23,208 bases of DNA from JABMRP01 sp964444795 (GTDB lineage Bacteria > Planctomycetota > Planctomycetia > Pirellulales > Thermoguttaceae): assembly GCA_964444795.1 (NCBI GenBank), contig CAYUIQ010000147.1, positions 1-23,208 on the forward strand, in the 5' to 3' direction. Under the pieces are notes generated by a model. It saw only the letters and a list, made by a program, of their open reading frames with translations, had not been told where the DNA came from and searched no databases. The translations under genes were made by a program, and so were the position numbers. Below, piece after piece: positions 8,048 through 14,406 of the stretch. Each line of letters opens with the position of its first letter. Positions within the stretch are counted from its first letter, which is position 1.

Positions 8048-8181
8048 GGATAAAACTGTGTGAATTTGCCGGTTGTGCGTCCATTGTTTTCCGCCGTGCC
8101 ATGGCGTATTGGGCCAAGAAGAATCGGGCCATCCCGAATCATGCTAGCAGGGTGTGGATACCACCACGAAGGGTTAGAGAA

Positions 8182-10179
8182 ATGCGTTTTGGATTGATCG
8201 GGATTGCCGCCCTTGTCGCCGGGACCGTTTTGTGCGGCGGTCAGTCTGCGTTGTGTGACGGGCAACCAACAGACAAAGACTCGATGACGATCCCGCTGGA
8301 TCAACTGCCCGCGGCGGTGCGAACCGCGGGGAGCCATTTCGTCCCCTTGACCGCCGCGCGTGTTAGCCAAGTCAAGGAGGAGTTGCAGAGGGCCGTCGAT
8401 CGTCTGGATCGACGACTCCAGCGCGATCCGACCGTCGGACCACAGTGGCGGCAATACCTCAAGTGGGAGCAAGTGCGGAGCGAACTTGTCCGTCCGCATT
8501 CCGAAATCGACCTTCGCGCGTTGGATTCCGCGCATTCCCGCTTTGCCGCGGGACATCCCGGCTTGGAACTCCTCTGGTTCTCCGACGTGCGCCGGGCATT
8601 GCACGACTACCTGCTGACGGCTCGGGCGATGGAAGATCAGGAGCTTTCGGCCAAGTACGCCCAACTGATGGATTCGCTGGCCGATCGTCTCCAGGCGTAT
8701 GCCGAGGCGCCGGGCAGCGAGGAAGCCCTGGTGATCGGTCGGGCCATGCAATGGATGGCCGGCGCGGACCAGGCGCCGGAGATCCGCTCCGCCATCGCCC
8801 ATCATTATCGCCGGCCGAACCTCCATGTCCGGGTCTCGGCGGATCTGGTCGGCGCCTTGATCGAGGCGCCCGTCGACGAGGTGCTCCCGGTTCGCGACGT
8901 CATCCTGAAGACCAACGTTTTCGGCACCGGCCATACCCGGGGGACTACCCGAGGAAGCCTGGTTTCCGACGCCCGGCGGGCCGTGATTGAAGTGCGACTT
9001 CAGGCCACCACCGAGTCGGAGACGATCGGCTACAACGGGCCGGCACGAATCTATAGCGACGGTGTCACCCAGCTCGACGGTCGAAAACGACTCCACGTCG
9101 ACGCCCTGGGGGTCCGTTCGTTTCCGGCCGTATCGCGGGCGAAGACCAAGACGACCATCACCGGCCTCCGCCTGGTGCGCGGGGGGAAAGTCGTCGAGAA
9201 GATCGCCCGCCGAAAGATCAAGAAGCAGAAACCCGAGGCCGAGCGAATTGCCGCCTTGCACGCCCAGTGGCAGCTCAACCGGCAGATGAATGAGCAGGTC
9301 GATGAGATGATCGGCGTGGCCAATTCGATCTTGGTCGATCGGATACGCAAGCCCGTGGTCGCGCGAGGCATGTTTCCCGAGCGACTCGATTTCGCGACAA
9401 CCGAAAAGAACCTGCTCGTTTCGATGCTGCAGGCCGATGCCTTTCAGTTGGCCGCGCCGGGTGCGCCGCCGAAACTGAACGACGAGGCCGATCTGACGGT
9501 TCGGATGCACCAATCGTGCGTCAACAATATGGCGGCTTCCGCCCTGGCCGGCGTGACGGTGGAGGCGGAGAGGCTTCGGGAACAGGTCGGCGAGTTGCTC
9601 GGGTACGTGCCCGAGGCGTTCCAGGACAACGAAGGCGCGGCGCCCTGGTCGATCACGTTTTCCAAAACGCGGCCGATTTCGATCGAGTTCTCCGAGGGCC
9701 GGTTCGAGTTGACGATTCGCGGCCACCGCTACGGACGTGGCGGGGATAGCTACCCGGCGATGAACGTCACGGCCGTCTACGCACTGTCGGTCAGCGACCG
9801 GGGATCCATCAAGGCCGTTCGCCAGGGCCCGTTGCAGGTTTTCCCGCCCGGCTTTGCAGCCGATGGTTCGCAACAGCTCTCGACCCGGGAGCAGGCCCTG
9901 CGGAATCTGCTGCAGCGTCGCTTCGAGCAGATCTTCGCCAGAGAATTTGTCGGCGAGGGGATGATCCTTCCGAGTCGGGCGGGGAAAGAGAGCCAGTTGA
10001 CGCTGACCCACCTCGCCTCCACCGATGGTTGGCTTTCCCTGGCGTGGCAGCAGACCGAGGTCTCGGAAGGGGCCACCCCCGGCGTGGAACCGGTCCCCGA
10101 AACTCCCGGAGGCCTCCCCCCGATCCAGATCACGATTCCGAAGCTTGAAGACGTGCCCGAGGTCCCGGGCAACCGGTAG
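8182..10179 (+). CDS. Large secreted hypothetical protein
   Basis: A 665-residue protein of no family I recognise. The start ATG at 8182 was preferred over one at 8101 because it gives a clean signal peptide (MRFGLIGIAALVAGTVLCGG) with cleavage expected near residues 24-28. The N-terminal part is helical with basic/acidic heptad-like stretches (VKEELQRAVDRLDRRLQRD). The middle contains a strongly basic segment (VVEKIARRKIKKQKPEAER), and the second half is mixed alpha/beta with FELTIRGHRYGRGGDSYPAMNVTAVYAL. The C-terminal 40 residues are Pro/Glu-rich. There are no catalytic motifs, transmembrane segments after the signal, or repeats. It is followed by a small gene on the same strand 112 bases downstream. 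It is probably a periplasmic or surface protein; function unknown. Confidence 0.85.
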   Translation: MRFGLIGIAALVAGTVLCGGQSALCDGQPTDKDSMTIPLDQLPAAVRTAGSHFVPLTAARVSQVKEELQRAVDRLDRRLQRDPTVGPQWRQYLKWEQVRSELVRPHSEIDLRALDSAHSRFAAGHPGLELLWFSDVRRALHDYLLTARAMEDQELSAKYAQLMDSLADRLQAYAEAPGSEEALVIGRAMQWMAGADQAPEIRSAIAHHYRRPNLHVRVSADLVGALIEAPVDEVLPVRDVILKTNVFGTGHTRGTTRGSLVSDARRAVIEVRLQATTESETIGYNGPARIYSDGVTQLDGRKRLHVDALGVRSFPAVSRAKTKTTITGLRLVRGGKVVEKIARRKIKKQKPEAERIAALHAQWQLNRQMNEQVDEMIGVANSILVDRIRKPVVARGMFPERLDFATTEKNLLVSMLQADAFQLAAPGAPPKLNDEADLTVRMHQSCVNNMAASALAGVTVEAERLREQVGELLGYVPEAFQDNEGAAPWSITFSKTRPISIEFSEGRFELTIRGHRYGRGGDSYPAMNVTAVYALSVSDRGSIKAVRQGPLQVFPPGFAADGSQQLSTREQALRNLLQRRFEQIFAREFVGEGMILPSRAGKESQLTLTHLASTDGWLSLAWQQTEVSEGATPGVEPVPETPGGLPPIQITIPKLEDVPEVPGNR

Positions 10180-10241
10180 GCATCCCGCGAGGGCAGGGAA
10201 AACGGCCCTTTCGCCCATTCCCTTGCCAACGGCCAACTCCC

Positions 10242-10247
10242 TATAAT
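10242..10247 (+). promoter_or_regulatory. Candidate -10 element for the 10292 gene
   Basis: A perfect TATAAT lies 45 bases upstream of the ATG at 10292. No good -35 hexamer is found at 16-18 bases, so the call is tentative. Confidence 0.35.
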
Positions 10248-10291
10248 TGGGCAACCCCGCTCGTTGACGCGTGTCCAACAGGAGTTGTGCC

Positions 10292-10768
10292 ATGCCACAG
10301 GCCGTGGAAATAACGTTCGAGTGCCTACCCCTTCGCTCGATCACTCGAAACGATGCCCCGCTGGATGCCTCGCCGGCGTTTCAGGCCCTTTGTGGGCGAA
10401 TGCTGCAAGCATCCGAGAAACACGGCCGGCACAACAGCTACTATCTGTACGACGCGCTGTGCATGTTCCGGCTGACCAATCGAGACGAAACCGGAATGCT
10501 CCAGTTCCGGTTCGAGGGGACCGTTCTGACCGACTCCGAGGACCAGCGGACCGAGGGCGCCGACCTGAGTGTCGAGTTGGTTCGCGACACGTGCGACTGG
10601 CTGACCACGCCGGTGGTCGAGTGGTTTGCCGAAACGGTTCGTCAGGCCGTGCGGATCGAATTCGATCGATTCATTGCCGCCGGGGATTTGCAGCGAACCG
10701 TCGAGCGCGTCCGGCTCATCGAAGCCGAAAGCGACCAGCACGGCGGCTTCATCGGTCTGGGGCTGTAG
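10292..10768 (+). CDS. Small cytoplasmic hypothetical protein
   Basis: A 158-residue protein without signal peptide or membrane segment, and without a family I recognise. The ATG at 10292 was chosen because GGAG lies seven bases upstream; a GTG at 10271 in the same frame lacks this. The sequence is acidic in its second half and looks alpha/beta: an N-terminal VEITFECLPL strand, a helix (FQALCGRMLQASEK), a central SYYLYDALCMFRLTN and MLQFRFEGTV beta pair, and a long C-terminal helix (VEWFAETVRQAVRIEFDRFI). It ends with a Gly-rich GGFIGLGL tail. It follows the large secreted hypothetical but seems to have its own promoter. Probably real, given the ribosome-binding site and amphipathic pattern. 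Confidence 0.75.
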   Translation: MPQAVEITFECLPLRSITRNDAPLDASPAFQALCGRMLQASEKHGRHNSYYLYDALCMFRLTNRDETGMLQFRFEGTVLTDSEDQRTEGADLSVELVRDTCDWLTTPVVEWFAETVRQAVRIEFDRFIAAGDLQRTVERVRLIEAESDQHGGFIGLGL

Positions 10769-10880
10769 GCGACCGATTTGGGGTAGGTGTCTTGCCGTGT
10801 TTTTCCCGCGATTGCCCACCCTCAGGCCACCCGTGCGGCGGTCATGGAGCCATCAGGTATCGAGATACGGCAGAACCGTC

Positions 10881-10909
10881 TTGACACGGTTTGCGTATAT
10901 CGCTATGAG
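10881..10909 (+). promoter_or_regulatory. Strong sigma70-type promoter for the His-rich/DUF1559 unit
   Basis: TTGACA (10881-10886, perfect -35) is followed after 17 bases by TATGAG (10904-10909). Transcription would start near 10916, about 30 bases before the ATG at 10948. This is the best consensus promoter in the window. Confidence 0.65.
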
Positions 10910-10947
10910 GGATTAGGGAACCGGAAAGAACTTCGTGGAATGGTCTG

Positions 10948-11346
10948 ATGCGACGTCGATCACTGGCCGCACTCCTGCTGGGGCAATACTTGCTGGCAAC
11001 GCTGGCCGGCGGGTTGTTCCACGACGGGGCTGCGCACCAAGACGACGTTTTATCGTGTGCGACGCACTCTTCGGATGGCCACTCTCGCCGTGGTTTGTGC
11101 GCGGATCATAACCACCACACCGCCCCCCCTACCCACCGGCCATACTTCGATGCCGGCAGGGTAACCTCGCACGCCGATGCCTGCCCCGTTTGCCAGTTTC
11201 TTTCTCAATCTCCGCTCATCGTCTCGACCCGGATCGGTATCGGTTCGACGCGTCTGGCCGAACGATCCGCGCCGCTTCAGCCCACCCGATATCCGCACCC
11301 CCTTCCACGGACCCGTCACAGCCGCGCCCCTCCGACAGCGGCGTAG
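10948..11346 (+). CDS. Small secreted His/Cys-rich protein, putative metal-binding
   Basis: A 132-residue protein with a signal peptide (RRRSLAALLLGQYLLATLAGG). The mature part is rich in histidine (residues 25, 30, 40, 45, 54, 56, 57, 63, 75) and has a C-P-V-C motif at 79-82 in the context HADACPVCQFLSQ. No family name is certain; short exported proteins with a His-rich stretch and a C-x-x-C-Q-F-L motif are a pattern I associate with planctomycetes. His clusters and a CxxC pair suggest binding of Zn, Cu, Ni or Co; this is inference. The last 30 residues are basic and Pro-rich. The gene follows the consensus promoter at 10881-10909 and lies 95 bases before the DUF1559 gene, so the two are likely transcribed together. 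Ribosome-binding site is weak. Confidence 0.7.
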   Translation: MRRRSLAALLLGQYLLATLAGGLFHDGAAHQDDVLSCATHSSDGHSRRGLCADHNHHTAPPTHRPYFDAGRVTSHADACPVCQFLSQSPLIVSTRIGIGSTRLAERSAPLQPTRYPHPLPRTRHSRAPPTAA

Positions 11347-11441
11347 GTCTCTCTCAGTGACGTGGGTTCGGACGAATGTCGCTGCGCGCCTGCGCGGCGT
11401 CATCCATACCTTCTTGAGCTTCCGGAAAGGGGTTTACGAAA

Positions 11442-12377
11442 ATGCCTGCGCGAAAACAGGGATTCACACTCGTCGAACTACTCGTGGTCATTGCCATCAT
11501 TGGCATTCTCATCGGCCTGCTGTTGCCGGCAGTGCAGACGGTCCGCGAGGCAGCCCGCAAAACACAATGCAGCAACAACTTGAAGCAAATCGGTTTGGCC
11601 CTGCATATGCATCACGACACCTTGGGCCAGCTTCCGGCCGGTTGGTCGACCATCGACCCACACACGCGGAGGCCGGACCCCGACGGCCATCCCGGGTGGG
11701 GCTGGGCCTCCCATATCCTCCCCTACATGGAGCAAACCGCGTTGCACGGCAAGCTCATCCACTTCGACGAGCCAATCACTTCCCCCAACAATGCCCAAGC
11801 TCGAGTGGCGGTGGTTCCCACCTACCTCTGCCCTTCCGATCCGGAGCGGGAGAAGTTCGATCTGCACGGCGGCGACGGGCACGACCATGATGGCCACGAC
11901 GACGATGGCCACGACGACGATCATTCGTACGACGGGGGTGATCTGGAGGTGGCCGCATGTCACTATATCGGCGTCTTCGGCACGGTCGACATCCATCACG
12001 CTTGCGAGGAGGACGACTGCCGGGGCGACGGCGTCTTCTACCGCAACAGCCGGACGCGGTTCCGCGACATACGCGACGGCTTGTCCCACACCTTGGTCGT
12101 CGGCGAGCGATCCTCGCGAATCGCCCCGTCAACCTGGGTGGGCGCGGTTGTGGGAGCCGCGCACGGCCCGGCGCGCGTCGTGGGCATCGCCACATACCCC
12201 CCCAACTCGCGCGACGACCAATACCATACGTTCAGCAGCTACCACACGTCGGGCGTTCACTTTCTCTCGGCCGACGGATCCGTCCGGTTGATCCCCGATA
12301 CGATCGACGCGAGTGTCTATCGCGCGCTGACCACCCGCGAGGGCAATGAGGTGATCGACAAGTTGCCATTCAACTGA
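11442..12377 (+). CDS. DUF1559 pilin-like protein with His/Asp-rich loop
   Basis: A 311-residue protein of the DUF1559 (SBP_bac_10-like) family that is hugely expanded in planctomycetes. The N-terminus shows the type IV pilin/pseudopilin signal: short basic leader, G-F-T-L-V-E-L-L-V-V-I-A-I-I cleavage/methylation site, then a hydrophobic helix. Diagnostic DUF1559 motifs follow: LLPAVQTVREAARKTQCSNN, LKQIGLALH, GWGWASHILPYMEQ and YLCPSDP, with the C-terminal SSYHTSGVHFLSADGSV (usually H-x-G-G-x-N). Unusual is an insertion at residues about 142-167 with six His (142, 147, 149, 152, 157, 161) amid many Asp, partly coded by a 15-base tandem repeat. Nearby is a Cys/His pair region (ACHYIG, DIHHACEEDDC). 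A metal-binding surface pilin is inferred. The gene has a GGAAAGGGG sequence upstream. Confidence 0.93.
   Translation: MPARKQGFTLVELLVVIAIIGILIGLLLPAVQTVREAARKTQCSNNLKQIGLALHMHHDTLGQLPAGWSTIDPHTRRPDPDGHPGWGWASHILPYMEQTALHGKLIHFDEPITSPNNAQARVAVVPTYLCPSDPEREKFDLHGGDGHDHDGHDDDGHDDDHSYDGGDLEVAACHYIGVFGTVDIHHACEEDDCRGDGVFYRNSRTRFRDIRDGLSHTLVVGERSSRIAPSTWVGAVVGAAHGPARVVGIATYPPNSRDDQYHTFSSYHTSGVHFLSADGSVRLIPDTIDASVYRALTTREGNEVIDKLPFN
11889..11918 (+). repeat. Two in-frame copies of a 15-base unit in the metal loop
   Basis: GATGGCCACGACGAC occurs twice in tandem (11889-11903 and 11904-11918), coding D-G-H-D-D twice, with a further partial match on either side. It lengthens the His/Asp-rich loop of the DUF1559 protein. 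Confidence 0.85.
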
Positions 12378-12519
12378 AGGGGCTGTTCCGATTCCCGCAA
12401 AGCGGAGTGACCGTCCCGCGATCATTCGCTTGGGAGTCCTCAATATGGTACATTTGGATACGGTCGTTTTCCCGGAGACACACCGAAATCGGTTCATCCC
12501 AACCGCGGAGTACCACGCG

Positions 12520-13923
12520 ATGCGAAGTGACACCAGGCTGTTTTCGTTTTGGCCCTTTGTCGTGGCCCTGCTGATCGTCGGTCGCCTGGTGGGCGAATCG
12601 GGACCCGTCGAGGCCGCCGAACCGAAGAATCTGGCCCTCGGGGCCACGGCCACGAGCCCGGACGAACTCGAATCGGACGGGGCCGCCTCGGGCGATCAAG
12701 CGGCCATCGACGGTAGGCCGGATACCTATTGGGACGAGGCCGACAACCAGGCATTATACCGGTTGCGGCTGGAGTTTCCGGCCGAGACCGCCGTGGCCGT
12801 TCTGCGGATCACCGGCTACCAGCAGCACGTCTTTGCGCCAAAGGATTTCGACGTTGTCTGCGACGACCGTGTGGTGAAGAGCGTTCGCGATGCGAAATAT
12901 GCGAACAATAAGCTGCGGGTCCACTTCGAGAAAACGGTCTGCCGCTCGCTGGAACTCAAGATCACCGGATACTATGGTGCCTCGCCGGCGGTGCGCGAGT
13001 TGGAGGTTTATGAAACGGCCGAGGGCCTGCCCATCGAGGTGGTCCAGTCGGACTCGCCCCAGGGGCCCGGCTATCAGTGGTATCGGACGGCCGATTCGCT
13101 GGCCCTGTACCACGACGGCAAGCCGGTCTGGCAGTCGAATCATCGTGCCGGCGAAGGCAAACCGTGTCTGCATCCGGTGGGGTCGATCGACGGGGTGCCG
13201 CTGACGGAGTTCCGGCCGGCCGATCATCCGTGGCATCGAGGTATCTGGCTGACGTGGAAGTACATCAACGGGCTGTGCTATTGGGATGAAGGCAAGGATG
13301 GTCTTTCACCCGGCCGTACCGAGGTGCTGCAAGTCAAAGCGAACCTCGGCGCCGATGGCTCGGCCCGGATCAAGCTGGACATCTACTTCCACCCGCCCGG
13401 CGAAACGCCGGTGATGATCGAGCAACGCACGATCGACTTCGGCCCGCCGCAAACCGACGGTTCTTACCGGATCGATTGGCGCAGCAAATTCGTCGCGTTG
13501 GAGGATCTTCTGCTGGAGCGAACACCCATTCCCGGCCAGCCGGGCGGCGTGAGGCATGGCGGGTATGCCGGGTTCTCGGCGCGCATGGCCAAGACCACTC
13601 ACGGCTGGAAGGTCCGAAGCAGTGACGCGAATGCTGAGCAGGCGGAACACGGCAAGCCGGCCCGCTGGTTGCACGCCGGCGGTCCCACGTCCGACGGCAA
13701 GACGGCCGGACTGGCCATCTTCGATCATCCGAAGAACACGCGTCACCCCTCGCCGTGGTACGTCGAGCCGGGCATGCCCTACTTCAGCCCCGCGATCCTG
13801 TTCAACGAGCCGTTGAAAATCCCGGCCGGCGAAAGCCTCGAGCTACGCTATCGCCTGTTGATCCACGCTGGCGAGCTTGACCGGGAGAAGATCGAAAAGG
13901 AGTGGCGGGAGTTTTCGAAGTAG
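12520..13923 (+). CDS. Secreted discoidin-like plus DUF6807 (PmoA-like) protein
   Basis: A 467-residue exported protein. The ATG at 12520 gives a signal peptide (hydrophobic 8-24, probable cleavage after Ala32 or Ala33 in VEAAEPKN); an upstream TTG at 12430 would bury it. Residues about 36-165 look like an F5/8-type C (discoidin-like) beta-sandwich: NLALGATATSP opening, AIDGRPDTYWDE, and a VRELEVYE ending, typical of carbohydrate-binding modules. Residues about 175-460 match DUF6807, often labelled 'PmoA' in planctomycetes, with DHPWHRGIWLTW (about 233-244), GLCYWDEG and YFSPAILFNEPLKIPAGESLELRYRLLIH. The PmoA label is misleading: nothing here resembles membrane methane monooxygenase. A role in polysaccharide handling outside the cytoplasm is inferred from the binding module. 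A strong terminator follows 22 bases after the stop. Confidence 0.9.
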   Translation: MRSDTRLFSFWPFVVALLIVGRLVGESGPVEAAEPKNLALGATATSPDELESDGAASGDQAAIDGRPDTYWDEADNQALYRLRLEFPAETAVAVLRITGYQQHVFAPKDFDVVCDDRVVKSVRDAKYANNKLRVHFEKTVCRSLELKITGYYGASPAVRELEVYETAEGLPIEVVQSDSPQGPGYQWYRTADSLALYHDGKPVWQSNHRAGEGKPCLHPVGSIDGVPLTEFRPADHPWHRGIWLTWKYINGLCYWDEGKDGLSPGRTEVLQVKANLGADGSARIKLDIYFHPPGETPVMIEQRTIDFGPPQTDGSYRIDWRSKFVALEDLLLERTPIPGQPGGVRHGGYAGFSARMAKTTHGWKVRSSDANAEQAEHGKPARWLHAGGPTSDGKTAGLAIFDHPKNTRHPSPWYVEPGMPYFSPAILFNEPLKIPAGESLELRYRLLIHAGELDREKIEKEWREFSK

Positions 13924-13945
13924 CGAGCCGTTTGTTCCCTGGATT

Positions 13946-13973
13946 GCGGCGACTTGTCGCCGCTTTCTTTTTT
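13946..13973 (+). terminator. Intrinsic terminator after the DUF6807 gene
   Basis: GCGGCGAC (13946-13953), a TT loop, and GTCGCCGC (13956-13963) form a perfect 8-bp palindrome that folds as a seven-bp stem closed by a CUUG tetraloop, followed by TTTCTTTTTT. Confidence 0.85.
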
Positions 13974-14191
13974 CCCTCGGCTTGGTGATGCCTTGCGCTT
14001 TCACATGGGAAACCGCCCAGAAAAGGAAAGCGATGACAAGTCCTCGCACTCCAAAGCAGTCTCCCACAAGCCCACAACGTTGTCACAAGTCGATCTTCTC
14101 GGTGATCGGCAGAGTCCTGCGCATGGCTCTGCTCCCCCTGTTGCGTGTGGCCCACGCTCTGTTCATTACCCGGGCTATTCACAGCCCATTG

Positions 14192-14249
14192 TAACCCGAA
14201 ACGCAAGCGAGGGACAGCTAAGACGTTTCCTCGCTGACGCTTCAGGTTA
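14192..14249. repeat. Imperfect inverted repeat, 21-base arms
   Basis: Arm 14192-14212 (starting TAACCCGAAACG) pairs with arm 14229-14249 (ending CTTCAGGTTA), matching at 17 of 21 positions, with a 16-base loop. The core TAACC-x-GAAxCGxxAGCGAGG appears once in each orientation, which suggests two insertions of one dispersed element. Confidence 0.65.
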
Positions 14250-14326
14250 TGAACGGCTGGGCGCTAAACGAACGAGGCCGGAATATAACCACCCATTTCC
14301 CGCTGCCCTTGGATCGCCCGGCGGGG

Positions 14327-14332
14327 TATAAT
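14327..14332 (+). promoter_or_regulatory. Candidate -10 element for the 14407 gene
   Basis: A perfect TATAAT lies 75 bases before the GTG start. No good -35 hexamer is found at the usual distance, so this is a partial promoter match. The palindrome at 14363-14380 would fall in the leader RNA. Confidence 0.4.
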
Positions 14333-14362
14333 GCCGGAGGACGGTTCCCAGGAGAGGCGGAC

Positions 14363-14380
14363 GGCACACTCCAGTGTGCC
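14363..14380. repeat. Perfect palindrome in leader (GGCACACT-CC-AGTGTGCC)
   Basis: GGCACACT at 14363-14370 and AGTGTGCC at 14373-14380 are exact reverse complements with a two-base centre. It lies 26 bases before the coding start and just before the ribosome-binding site, so it could form an RNA hairpin or be an operator. Confidence 0.6.
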
Positions 14381-14406
14381 TGCTACTTTAAGGGGAGGGT
14401 ACTGCC

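Larger units (their letters stand above)
7789..8181. other. Divergent intergenic region (393 bases)
   Basis: This region lies between the minus-strand DUF11 gene and a plus-strand secreted hypothetical. It holds AT-rich runs (a T7 run near 7850 and a T6 run near 7871), a small hairpin built on CGAAC/GTTCG near 7934-7948, the nested inverted repeat at 7957-8010, and a plausible plus-strand promoter at 8019-8047. No gene is supported; a short minus-strand reading frame here has no family features. Confidence 0.55.
13974..14406. other. Non-coding patch of palindromic and inverted repeats
   Basis: This 433-base stretch has no supportable gene. It contains a small hairpin GGGCT/AGCCC (14173-14187 area), the imperfect inverted repeat at 14192-14249, a TATAAT at 14327-14332, and the palindrome at 14363-14380. 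The mix of decayed repeats suggests an accumulation site for dispersed elements common in planctomycete genomes (this last statement is from general memory). Confidence 0.6.

Noticed and set aside
7876..10344. Very long open frame of 822 codons on the minus strand
   Set aside because: It runs almost exactly antisense to the signal-peptide-bearing secreted gene at 8182-10179, has a His/Arg/Gly-rich composition typical of a high-GC shadow frame, and shows no domain.
12520..13923. Particulate methane monooxygenase subunit
   Set aside because: The protein is a secreted soluble two-domain protein without the membrane helices or metal sites of true PmoA; the common label comes from the misnamed DUF6807 family.
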